A DNA stretch of 22,017 bases from Treponema sp. UBA4319 (lineage in GTDB: Bacteria; Spirochaetota; Spirochaetia; Treponematales; Treponemataceae): NCBI GenBank assembly GCA_002393865.1, contig DGUD01000180.1, forward strand, positions 1-22,017. Direction: 5' to 3'. The position numbers were made by a program, and so were the translations under genes. Shown here piece after piece: positions 15,650 through 22,017 of this stretch. The first letter of the stretch is position 1. Each line of letters opens with the position of its first letter. The notes under the pieces were generated by a model, which saw nothing but the letters and a program-made list of their open reading frames with translations, made no database searches and was not told the DNA's origin.

Positions 15650-16843
15650 TCAGATTACATCGTAGAGGCTGCATCCGAGCAAAGCCTCCAATGAGGCTTT
15701 GAGCTCCAGATTCTTATCCCACTTGCCCTGCGGATAGTAGCCGTAGCGCGATTTTACGTCGCCCATGCGCAGCTCCATGTTTTTTGTGCCGTCCGCCCCG
15801 CAGGTAGAGTCAAGGAGCTGAATAAGGCGGTCGTAGTCGTCAAAGCTGGCGGCGGCCAGCAAAGTCTTGAGCTCCTCAAACTGGGCATCCGTTATATCGT
15901 GCTTTCCGATATAGTCATCCGTCGTCTGCAGGTTGAAGGAATGCGTCAGGCAGATGCGGGCGGCGTTTTTGTAGCCGAATGAGAGCAGAAAATGGTAGCC
16001 GTCATAGACATGGGCAAGGTAGGTGTGCCCTTCCCGCCGCCCGATATCGTGGAGCAGGCCGTAAACATAGGCGCAGCCGGGGTCGAGCGCTGTCCCGGCG
16101 GAAGCATGGCCGCAAGCAGCCGCATTTTTGCCGAGCGCCCGAGCGACCTTCTCCGCGGCCTCCGCGACGGCAATGCTGTGCTCCCGCCACGGTCCCGGAT
16201 TCCTGGCAGCGCCCTCCTCCAGCAGGTAGCGGGCAAAGCAGCGCGGCGGCTCGGACGGCATGCCGCACAGCATCTCCAGCACACGCGTATCGCGGGCAAT
16301 CATGATGGCGCGGGAGCTGTCCGACTCTGCATAGCGGCGGTTCGCGCGGATTGCATCCCGGATAGGCACGACGCATAGCGCAAAGCCTTCCTCATTTTCG
16401 TAGTCATCAAGCTGCTGCCCGCCGACGGCAAGACCGGCTCCATTCCGCTCCACATCGCATATATAATAGAAAGAATCCTGCTCAAAAATCGTGTCGGGAA
16501 AGAGGGCAGACTTCTGGTAGCGCTGCGCCACCCCGTACTCGCGGACGGACTGCGGGATAACAGCAAGCCCGGTCTCCTCCCGGATTTCGCGGGCAAGCAC
16601 ACACTCCTTGTCCTCGCCCGCATGGATGCCGCCGCCGGGGAACTTGTAGTAGCCCAGCTTGGCCGCATACACGAGCGAGATACTATCTTCCGGGCGGAAA
16701 AGCGGCTCCCGGCAGGGCAAAGCGGCGGTATCCGGCGCAGTTTTTGCGGCGCCGCATACGATGATGCCGCGGGCAGAGGGACGGGCAGAACGCTGCCAGC
16801 CGGAATCGTAATCTTTGAAATCCATCGTAAAAAGCGACCTCAT
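15650..16843 (-). CDS. Nudix hydrolase fused to an HD phosphohydrolase domain
   Basis: This 397-aa protein combines two hydrolase folds. Residues 71-93 (GGIHAGEDKECVLAREIREETGL) fit the Nudix box G-x5-E-x7-R-E-U-x-E-E-x-G-U exactly, so this domain should cleave a nucleoside-diphosphate-linked substrate with magnesium. The second half has H222, the H265-D266 pair in LLHDIGRREGH and D345 in LLDSTC, the metal ligands of an HD domain, which usually removes phosphate from nucleotides. One chain could therefore perform two successive steps of nucleotide clean-up; this is inference. It lies 34 nt after the GNAT gene and is probably co-transcribed. Start: ATG 16843 has AAGG unusually close; ATG 16825 (MDFKDYDSG) is possible. 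Confidence 0.85.
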   Translation of the reverse strand: MRSLFTMDFKDYDSGWQRSARPSARGIIVCGAAKTAPDTAALPCREPLFRPEDSISLVYAAKLGYYKFPGGGIHAGEDKECVLAREIREETGLAVIPQSVREYGVAQRYQKSALFPDTIFEQDSFYYICDVERNGAGLAVGGQQLDDYENEEGFALCVVPIRDAIRANRRYAESDSSRAIMIARDTRVLEMLCGMPSEPPRCFARYLLEEGAARNPGPWREHSIAVAEAAEKVARALGKNAAACGHASAGTALDPGCAYVYGLLHDIGRREGHTYLAHVYDGYHFLLSFGYKNAARICLTHSFNLQTTDDYIGKHDITDAQFEELKTLLAAASFDDYDRLIQLLDSTCGADGTKNMELRMGDVKSRYGYYPQGKWDKNLELKASLEALLGCSLYDVI

Positions 16844-16877
16844 ACCTTCTGCATCTCCCGAAGCGCACCGCCAGCAG

Positions 16878-17330
16878 CTACAGGCACAAGCTCATCGCCT
16901 CCCCGGAAGGCGCAAAGCCCAGCGATTCATAGAGCGGCCGCCCAAGCTCTGTGGCATCAAGGGAAATCTCCGTCACGCCGCGATACCGGGCTTCCTCCTC
17001 AAGCATCTGCACCATAGTCCGTGCAATTCCTTTGCGCCGGTACTCCTCTTTGGTATAGACGTTCATCAGGTGGGCGCGACGCCCTGTCGGATGGCAGAAT
17101 GTCGGCATAACGTACAGAAAGCTGAGCGTCGCGCAGCCGACCGCGGCCTCTCCGTCAAAGGCGACCACCTGCCGGTAATCGCCACGCTCAAAATAAGCCC
17201 GGCTCTCGTCAACGAGCGTCCGGGAGAAGTCCCCGCTGTCCGCTTTCCCGTTGACGGCGCACAGCATCTCCATGCGCAGGGACATAAGCAGTTCCAACGA
17301 CTCTTTTCCGATTATCTTATAGCTAATCAT
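16878..17330 (-). CDS. GNAT-family N-acetyltransferase
   Basis: This 150-aa protein has the GNAT fold throughout its length. The acetyl-CoA binding loop is YRRKGIARTMV, the R/Q-x-x-G-x-G/A pattern of motif A, preceded by the strand LMNVYTKEEYRRKG and followed by ISLDATELGRPLYESLGF, the usual motif B with Y-x-x-x-GF. The acceptor substrate cannot be told. I chose ATG 17330 (MISYKIIGKE) because a good -10 lies exactly 6 nt upstream; an in-frame TTG at 17369 would add 13 residues that overlap the promoter. There is no ribosome site at the chosen ATG, consistent with a leaderless mRNA. The Nudix-HD gene follows in the same transcript. Confidence 0.85.
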   Translation of the reverse strand: MISYKIIGKESLELLMSLRMEMLCAVNGKADSGDFSRTLVDESRAYFERGDYRQVVAFDGEAAVGCATLSFLYVMPTFCHPTGRRAHLMNVYTKEEYRRKGIARTMVQMLEEEARYRGVTEISLDATELGRPLYESLGFAPSGEAMSLCL

Positions 17331-17336
17331 ACCAAG

Positions 17337-17365
17337 ACTATACGCGATTTTTTTTCGGCTGTCTA
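17337..17365 (-). promoter_or_regulatory. Promoter of GNAT and Nudix-HD genes, implying a leaderless mRNA
   Basis: On the minus strand TAGACA (17365-17360) and TATAGT (17342-17337) are 17 bp apart, with an A-run in the spacer. The expected start coincides with the A of the ATG at 17330. Confidence 0.65.
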
Positions 17366-17372
17366 CCAAGCG

Positions 17373-18245
17373 CTAGCATGAGAGGAAGCGGCGCAGCTCA
17401 TCGAGACGCGCCCCGGCAATGCGCCGCCCTTCGTCATACACGCGCTGCAGGCGCTCAGGGTCGCGCTCCGTCCTGCTGATACCGAGCGGGGAATCAGGAC
17501 AAATCGCAAAGACTTCACCCCGCGCCGCCTTATCGAACACATCTGCGGTCGCCTCGTTGTAGGCCTCATGGCGGTGGCTCATCGCCTCCACAAGGGCAGG
17601 ATAGTCCCTGAGGGCGAGCCGCATCAGCCACATCAGGCTCGCGGGCTTTTTCCGGAATGATTGGGGCTGCGTCAGCACAACCACGTTGCGCCGGTAGCCG
17701 ATGCTCTCAAAGTAGCGCAGCGGGATAGAATCTGTCATGCCGCCGTCCAGCAGCACGTAACCGTCCACGTGCACCACACGGCTCGCGAGCGGCATGGACG
17801 CGCTTGCCCGCATCCACGTAAGGTCGTGCGCGTCGCAGCACTCCAGCTTCTTGTAGACAGGGCGGCCAGTCTTGCAGTCGGAGGCGACGACATAGAATTC
17901 CATAGGGTTCTGCCGGTACGACTCCACGTCAAAGACATCCAGCTGCTCAGGCAGCTCCCGGTAGCAGAAATCGGCGCCATACAAATCGCCGGTCATGAGC
18001 AGGGAGCGCAGCGAGCAGTAGCGCCAGTCGCGGGCAAAGCGCTTATTGTAACGGATTGCCCGCCCCGGCTGCCGGGACTTGTAGTTGCAGCCGAATGTCG
18101 CACCGGCAGAGACACCGATGGCGCCATCAAAGACAATACCGTTCTCCATGAGCACGTCGAGCACGCCGGAGCTGAACATGCCCCGCATGGCGCCGCCCTC
18201 AAGCACCAGCCCCCGCTTTGTTCCCGCCATGCCGGAATCTCCCAT
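17373..18245 (-). CDS. Patatin-like phospholipase, YjjU-like
   Basis: This 290-aa protein has the patatin catalytic elements: the oxyanion loop LEGGAMRGMF (residues 15-24), the nucleophile elbow GVSAGA (S46), and the second catalytic residue in LLDGGMTD (D167). Spacing and the early segment RGLVLEGGAMRGMFSSGVLDVLMENG resemble the YjjU branch of bacterial patatins, predicted lipid acyl hydrolases in the cytoplasm or at the inner membrane. It directly follows a lipoprotein gene. A GTG at 18263 overlaps that gene's stop, but I prefer ATG 18245 because GGAGGGG is 6 nt upstream. Its substrate is unknown; a phospholipid or lipoprotein acyl chain is a reasonable guess. Confidence 0.88.
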   Translation of the reverse strand: MGDSGMAGTKRGLVLEGGAMRGMFSSGVLDVLMENGIVFDGAIGVSAGATFGCNYKSRQPGRAIRYNKRFARDWRYCSLRSLLMTGDLYGADFCYRELPEQLDVFDVESYRQNPMEFYVVASDCKTGRPVYKKLECCDAHDLTWMRASASMPLASRVVHVDGYVLLDGGMTDSIPLRYFESIGYRRNVVVLTQPQSFRKKPASLMWLMRLALRDYPALVEAMSHRHEAYNEATADVFDKAARGEVFAICPDSPLGISRTERDPERLQRVYDEGRRIAGARLDELRRFLSC

Positions 18246-18259
18246 GCGATGCCCCTCCG

Positions 18260-19042
18260 TCACTTTGCGCCGAACTTCTTTGCGACAGGCAGAAAATAAG
18301 CGTTCAGCTCATCAGGCAGACTGCTGCCCGTAATCTCTTCGCCCTCGCGGTAGATATGGTACAGGTGGGTTCCTCCCGAAATACGGAGCACATAGCCCCG
18401 CTGCGATGTGAGCAAACCGTCGCTGCTTTTTTTGAAAAAGACAATCTCGGACTCACCCGCAGAAGAAGTGATGTCCTCGGTATTTTTGGATATGGTATCG
18501 TTTTTTGTGCTGTTGAAGGGGTTGTAGTCCGTCGATTCGCAGAAATCAATCAGCTCGTTGAATTTTTTGCCGTCCGCAGGGTTCACAAGCTTCTCATTTT
18601 TTTCACGCTCAGCGACATCCTTGCCCACGGCGCACCAGTACTTCCAATGGGAGACATCCTCATAATACTGCTGCGCCTGCGCCTTCTGGCTTTCAAGGCA
18701 GTACAGCGGCTGATCCTTTCCCTTGCCGGAAATCACAAAGGTCATCAGCTCAAGGCTATCGTGGGGAACCTTGTAATACGTCTTCTTGTCGTCCACCTGA
18801 ACCTTGTCGGATTCGGAAGGATTCCGGATATAGAGGTTGAAGAACAAATCGCTGTTGTAGAACGTGCGCACATAGGACTTGTCGCCGACAGTGATTTTTT
18901 CCGGGTAGGAGACCAAGGCATTCACGGCAGACGAGACAGCCGAAGCGGCAGCAGAGGCCGCGCTAGACAGTGCAGAAGAGCAGCCGGCACACAGAAGTAT
19001 GAGCAGCCCGATTGCCGCTCCAGATAAACATCTCAGTTTCAT
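18260..19042 (-). CDS. Predicted lipoprotein of unknown function
   Basis: This 260-aa protein starts with a basic N-terminus, a hydrophobic stretch and LLCAGC, a lipobox with C21 as the lipidated residue. A low-complexity Ser/Ala segment (SSALSSAASAAASAVSSAV) follows, probably a flexible linker. The rest is rich in Lys, Asp, Ser and Tyr and looks secreted; no family is recognised. I chose ATG 19042 for the signal peptide and because an extended -10 lies exactly 6 nt upstream; no ribosome site is present, so the mRNA may be leaderless. The patatin gene begins 14 nt beyond its stop codon, so the two are co-transcribed and may cooperate in envelope lipid handling (inference). Confidence 0.8.
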   Translation of the reverse strand: MKLRCLSGAAIGLLILLCAGCSSALSSAASAAASAVSSAVNALVSYPEKITVGDKSYVRTFYNSDLFFNLYIRNPSESDKVQVDDKKTYYKVPHDSLELMTFVISGKGKDQPLYCLESQKAQAQQYYEDVSHWKYWCAVGKDVAEREKNEKLVNPADGKKFNELIDFCESTDYNPFNSTKNDTISKNTEDITSSAGESEIVFFKKSSDGLLTSQRGYVLRISGGTHLYHIYREGEEITGSSLPDELNAYFLPVAKKFGAK

Positions 19043-19048
19043 GCGCAG

Positions 19049-19077
19049 AATGTAGCACATTTTGCAAAGCTTTGCAA
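19049..19077 (-). promoter_or_regulatory. Promoter of lipoprotein and patatin genes, implying a leaderless mRNA
   Basis: On the minus strand TTGCAA (19077-19072) and TACATT (19054-19049) are 17 bp apart, with TGC before the -10. The start would be at the A of ATG 19042. Confidence 0.6.
19062..19077. promoter_or_regulatory. 16-bp perfect palindrome over the -35
   Basis: TTGCAAAGCTTTGCAA is perfectly self-complementary and includes the -35 hexamer, so it could be a repressor site. TTGCAA is itself a palindrome, which makes a chance origin easier. Confidence 0.4.
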
Positions 19078-19117
19078 TCAAATTCAAGGTAAAAAAATGA
19101 AATAAAACTGAAGAATC

Positions 19118-19549
19118 TTAAACGGCGCGAGAGCCACCGACATCTTGCGGCATGCGGAATATGCGGATGACGGGGCTGCCGCTTTCCACGGAGACCGTGC
19201 CGTACAGGCGGGCGCGCTCCATCCAGCGCAGGGCGTCGCTGTCCGTAACGATGTGGGGCTCCGTCCTGCCGTCGTCCGCACCGGCAGCAGTATTGTTTTC
19301 TATAAACATGCGGCAGGCGCGGCCCTCGCAGTCCGTACCGGAAAGCATATAGCGGGCGGACAGCGTTCCTTTCCCCCCGGCCGGGTAGCGCTGGGTGTCT
19401 ACACCGCCCGGCCCTATGGTACCAGTAAAGTACAACCCTTCCGCCGTGCCTCCAAAAAACACCATCTGTACCGTCATTGTATCGGACTCAACTTTCTCCG
19501 CGCCGGTCACAGCGATGCGGAGCGTCATAAGCAGCTCAGATTCTTCCAT
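19118..19549 (-). CDS. DUF3237 family protein
   Basis: This 143-aa protein matches the small DUF3237 (UPF0311) family along its length: an early strand with GGTAEGLYFTGTIGPGGVDTQR, then LSARYMLSGTDCEGRACRMFIENN, then a C-terminal V-I-R-I-F strand. The fold is a beta-barrel and the function is not established. The ATG lies 13 nt after the stop codon of the thioesterase gene, with GGGG in front, so it is the second gene of that transcript. It might act on or bind a small acyl or aromatic compound, but the sequence does not show this. Confidence 0.82.
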   Translation of the reverse strand: MEESELLMTLRIAVTGAEKVESDTMTVQMVFFGGTAEGLYFTGTIGPGGVDTQRYPAGGKGTLSARYMLSGTDCEGRACRMFIENNTAAGADDGRTEPHIVTDSDALRWMERARLYGTVSVESGSPVIRIFRMPQDVGGSRAV

Positions 19550-19562
19550 TATAAATGCCCCG

Positions 19563-19958
19563 TCAGCTCAAGTGCATTCCGGCGCACATAAGCTTTGCGA
19601 CGATAGTGCCCAGATTGTCGGTGACGAGCACATCGTAGCAGCAGACACGGCGGCTATCCTTGATGGGCGTGCATTCCGCAAAAAGAATCTCCCCCTTCGG
19701 GGAAGTGATAAACTGTATGCTGCTGGATGTCGTGACGGTAAGCACCTGCCGGAAATTCGTGGCGACGGCAAAGGTAAAATCCGCCAGCGTAAAGATAGCG
19801 CCGCCCATGACGATACCGGCCGCATTTTTGTGGGCATCCGTTATCCGCAGGCTGCACTTTGCATAAGACGGCCGGACTTCCTCGATTTTTATTCCCGTGG
19901 TCTGCATGGCAAACTTATCCTGCGAAAAAAAAGCGCGGGCTTCTTCCACATCACTCAT
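19563..19958 (-). CDS. PaaI-type hotdog-fold thioesterase
   Basis: This 131-aa protein is a single hotdog domain. The central-helix region NAAGIVMGGAIFTLADFTFAVATN corresponds to the HGG...D segment of PaaI/YiiD-like acyl-CoA thioesterases, with D58 as the likely catalytic acid; the family's usual His before GG is replaced by Met. Known relatives hydrolyse aryl- or short-chain acyl-CoA as tetramers in the cytoplasm. The start at 19958 is fixed by AAGGAG 6 nt upstream; the frame is open further, without support. It is the first gene of a two-gene transcript with DUF3237. Confidence 0.87.
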   Translation of the reverse strand: MSDVEEARAFFSQDKFAMQTTGIKIEEVRPSYAKCSLRITDAHKNAAGIVMGGAIFTLADFTFAVATNFRQVLTVTTSSSIQFITSPKGEILFAECTPIKDSRRVCCYDVLVTDNLGTIVAKLMCAGMHLS

Positions 19959-20020
19959 ATCCGTCTCCTTCCGAAACAAATAAATTTCCCGGTCACAGCG
20001 CAGCGTGCCAGGCTCCCTCC

Positions 20021-20049
20021 AGCATAGCACAGATTGCGAAATTTTGCAA
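20021..20049 (-). promoter_or_regulatory. Promoter of the thioesterase and DUF3237 genes
   Basis: On the minus strand TTGCAA (20049-20044) and TATGCT (20026-20021) are 17 bp apart, with TGC in front of the -10. The layout is almost identical to the promoter at 19049-19077, but here the leader is about 55 nt and has a normal ribosome site. Confidence 0.5.
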
Positions 20050-20412
20050 AGCGAAGAGCATGCAGCAGCACGGTGTCGCTGCCGCTGATACACTTCCTAA
20101 AAATGCCGGCGAGAAATCTCCGCTTTCAGGCATACTATTTTTGGAGGAAATGATTTAGAAACATTGGTTTGTGGAATATCAGGAATATCACTATATTCTG
20201 CTTATATTCCAAACACTATGGTCATAAATAATCCCATAAAACACAATTTTTTCATACACAGTCCTGTTTTCCACCCCCATACCCGCTGAACCTTCAGCCT
20301 CACAAATAGGGATTTGTCTGGATAAGGGCAGGGCTGATTTGGGCGGAGAAAACCGCAGTTTATCGGGGTTACAGAAATGTTTCAAATTTTATAAACCTAC
20401 TATCGTGCTTGC
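20050..20412. other. AT-rich intergenic stretch with short repeats
   Basis: No convincing gene is seen. It contains a tandem 9-bp repeat GGAATATCA (20173-20190) and an inverted pair GGAATAT (20182-20188) and ATATTCC (20204-20210). A 64-codon minus-strand frame (20385-20191) lacks a ribosome site and looks accidental. Base composition becomes AT-rich here and stays so to about 21710, which marks the left edge of foreign-looking DNA. Confidence 0.5.
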
Positions 20413-21123
20413 CTAATACCGCAACTTTGAAATTATTTCCTTGCTTATTTCAAAATCTTTGACTTCATGAAATTCAGATTTAAAATCTGGTACAAATCCC
20501 TCTTTTTTTACAAAATGTCCGTCTTTAAAAACGAAATACTCCTTGTTTTCATAACATGCATATACGACTCCATTTACTGTACCAAATTCTGAGCACGGAC
20601 AATAATAATCATCAAAATGATTCTGCTCATAAGTTTCCAGATTAACAACGTTAAGATGGGGGTTCGCCATTTCAGAAGCATAAAATAGATTATCCTCAAA
20701 AATAAAGAGATTCCATATCAAATGATAGTTGACAGGTATGAATTTAAAAGATTTATTCTTTCTGCTGTATAAGATTAAATCCCTGGTAGCTGTTTCTTCA
20801 TTTCTGAAACGACCTATGACCAAGTAATCATTTGTAAAAAACACAGATAAATAATCTCCCATTGTCCTTTTGCAGTTAATGAAGTTTTTTATCTTATAGT
20901 TTTCATCATACACAATCAGAAGTGTGCTTTCTGTGTCTTTTTTATTAGTAAGGACAAGAAAATTTATCTTTTTTCCTTCCGTACCACCAAGTATAGCGAA
21001 ATTATAGTCATTACTTGCAATAATTTTTTTCAAGTCCTTGTTTTTGCTTCCAGCAAAGCAAGCGAATAGAGAAAATAACGATGCAAGTATCAATACAAAT
21101 TTAATCCTTGTTAATCGATTCAT
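20413..21123 (-). CDS. Lipoprotein, probable immunity protein of the RHS toxin
   Basis: This 236-aa protein starts MNRLTRIKFVLILASLFSLFAC, a lipoprotein signal peptide with C22 after LFA. The mature part has repeated short beta-strand segments such as FAILGG, DYLVIGRF, DNLFYASEM, LNVVNLETYEQ and NKEYFVFKDGHFV, suggesting a beta-propeller-like fold; no family is recognised. Its start overlaps the end of the toxin frame by 23 nt and GAGGTG lies 7 nt upstream, so the two are translated together, as toxin-immunity pairs usually are. Export to the envelope suits protection against a cell-wall-directed toxin. Base use is AT-rich like the toxin and unlike the rest of the window. Immunity is inferred from position and localisation. 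Confidence 0.75.
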   Translation of the reverse strand: MNRLTRIKFVLILASLFSLFACFAGSKNKDLKKIIASNDYNFAILGGTEGKKINFLVLTNKKDTESTLLIVYDENYKIKNFINCKRTMGDYLSVFFTNDYLVIGRFRNEETATRDLILYSRKNKSFKFIPVNYHLIWNLFIFEDNLFYASEMANPHLNVVNLETYEQNHFDDYYCPCSEFGTVNGVVYACYENKEYFVFKDGHFVKKEGFVPDFKSEFHEVKDFEISKEIISKLRY

Positions 21124-21835
21124 TTGAATTCACCTCAATCTGCGGAGTGCTAACGTCATTTACTAAAGCACTGTTTTTTCCCATTTCACCCCATCCCATA
21201 AAGGGACCTGTACCATTTATGTATTCTTGGAATTCTTGAGGTGTTATTTTTGCAGAATTAGGATTTCTACTCTGATGTCCCTCAACAATGTCAATTGTAA
21301 CAACATTTCCCTCATCATCATGTGTTACCCCTGTGACAGTCCATATATGACCTGTCCATTTTTCAGGATTTTTAGATCCAAATACACCAATTGTACCCAC
21401 TTCAATATTCGAGGAATTAAAGCCATTATCACGATTTCCTTCTGAATCTGTGTAGAAAGTGAAATTCTCAGGACCATCCGTATCATTGTAAAAATCAGAT
21501 GCATAAAAACCATACAATCCTACCAAATTTTCTCCCTTATGCTGAAGATTTTTGTATGAGTCCTTAGTACCAGTCGCTGCCTCCATAGCTTTACTATAAT
21601 TGTAAGCTGCATAGGTTGAGCAAACGACTCCTTTTGGAGCTTTTGATACGTCAATCGATTCTATACTCGCTTTATATGCCTCTCTCTCAGCATCGGACAT
21701 ATTTCTAGGAGCTTTCCCATCCGGGTCAACATACCTGACCGGGTTGTTGCCCGCGTAGTGGTACAAATGGCAGTTTGTCGTGCCAAGGAAGACAGGCAGC
21801 CTGTTGAGTTTTGTTGCCATGATTGAGCTCACCAT
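21101..21835 (-). CDS. Orphan RHS core tail with C-terminal Cys-His hydrolase-like toxin domain
   Basis: This 244-aa protein begins with the end of an RHS-repeat core, YHYAGNNPVRYVDPDGK (residues 25-41), after which variable toxin domains are attached in RHS and related polymorphic toxins. The following domain has VVCSTYAAYNY (C72), a glycine-rich strand GTIGVFG, TGHIWTVTGV (H163) and DIVEGHQ (E185), the order of the Cys, His and polar residue in CHAP and NlpC/P60 papain-like amidases that cut peptidoglycan. No full RHS shell is present: an in-frame stop lies 24 nt before the ATG, so it is an orphan tip or a silent cassette. The ATG has no good ribosome site. The RHS part is GC-rich and the toxin part AT-rich. 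A protease or deamidase role is possible. Confidence 0.78.
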   Translation of the reverse strand: MVSSIMATKLNRLPVFLGTTNCHLYHYAGNNPVRYVDPDGKAPRNMSDAEREAYKASIESIDVSKAPKGVVCSTYAAYNYSKAMEAATGTKDSYKNLQHKGENLVGLYGFYASDFYNDTDGPENFTFYTDSEGNRDNGFNSSNIEVGTIGVFGSKNPEKWTGHIWTVTGVTHDDEGNVVTIDIVEGHQSRNPNSAKITPQEFQEYINGTGPFMGWGEMGKNSALVNDVSTPQIEVNSNESINKD

Positions 21836-21859
21836 TGCTTGCCGGGCCGCCAGTTCAGC

Positions 21860-22017
21860 CTAGGACAGCAGGGACGCGAGCCTGTCTTGCTCGGACGGTT
21901 CTATCTTGAGCGCGTCCATGACCTGCGCGAAGGTCAGGTTCATGTTGCCCATCATGAGCCTGATGGTCTCGACGCGACCCTCGTCACGGCCCTTCTCCTC
22001 TCCGAGCCTCAGACCTT
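21860..22017 (-). CDS. C-terminus of PD-(D/E)XK (Rpn-like) transposase/nuclease family protein, partial
   Basis: Only the last 51 or so codons lie in the window. They read GLRLGEEKGRDEGRVETIRL, then MMGNMNLTFAQVMDALKIEP, ending at TAG. A charged Glu/Lys/Arg/Gly tail followed by a short helix predicting MDALKI is characteristic of the abundant Treponema Rpn-like, PD-(D/E)XK-type putative transposases; the catalytic part is beyond the right edge. The family assignment rests on the tail alone. The toxin gene begins 24 nt after its stop codon. Confidence 0.6.
   Translation of the reverse strand, partial: GLRLGEEKGRDEGRVETIRLMMGNMNLTFAQVMDALKIEPSEQDRLASLLS

Noticed and set aside
20191..20385. A 64-codon minus-strand frame beginning MKHFCNPDKL
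   Set aside because: No ribosome site, no signal peptide or domain. It may reflect a repeated intergenic sequence, which a genome search would show.

Overview
The window looks like chromosomal accessory DNA from a spirochaete, most probably a relatively GC-rich Treponema; I do not assign a species. The clues are a short orphan RHS core tail (YHYAGNNPVRYVDPDG) next to the C-terminus of a PD-(D/E)XK-type transposase/nuclease, many lipoproteins, and an EFR1-type flavodoxin/ferredoxin. The assignment is inference. No rRNA, tRNA or CRISPR array was seen.

Layout. 1-277: one copy of an 89-bp repeat, then a promoter carrying two separate palindromes. 278-3838 (+): a two-gene ABC exporter-fold pair resembling the YbtPQ/IrtAB class, probably a heterodimer. 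8432-3900 (-): a four-gene operon of a GT28/MGDG-synthase-like glycosyltransferase, a TetR regulator, a GPH-type MFS carrier and a lipoprotein, with a near-perfect 25-bp palindrome just downstream of its promoter. 11730-8716 (-): a 1004-aa hybrid histidine kinase (7TM sensor, PAS-like, HisKA, HATPase, REC, HPt). 12112-12876 (+): a NapH/CcoG-like membrane polyferredoxin whose promoter lies between the arms of a perfect 20-bp inverted repeat. 12877-13284: the second copy of the 89-bp repeat and a hairpin-rich leader, followed by a MATE efflux pump (+).

15527-14751 (-): EFR1 flavodoxin/ferredoxin. 17330-15650 (-): GNAT acetyltransferase followed by a Nudix-HD fusion. 19042-17373 (-): a lipoprotein and a YjjU-like patatin phospholipase. 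19958-19118 (-): a PaaI-type hotdog thioesterase and a DUF3237 protein. 20100-21835: visibly AT-rich DNA with an orphan RHS C-terminal toxin (CHAP/NlpC-like Cys-His fold) overlapping a lipoprotein that is its likely immunity protein. 21860-22017 (-): the tail of the transposase-like protein.

Three themes stand out. First, the RHS-CT/lipoprotein pair looks like a periplasm-directed toxin-immunity module placed on foreign-looking DNA. Second, at least three genes have a good -10 element only 6-8 nt before the ATG and no clear ribosome binding site, which suggests leaderless mRNAs; a fourth is possible. Third, three operons have conspicuous palindromic operators. Two redox iron-sulfur proteins and an ABC pair with a DtxR-like palindrome suggest a loose iron/redox theme, but that link is speculative.
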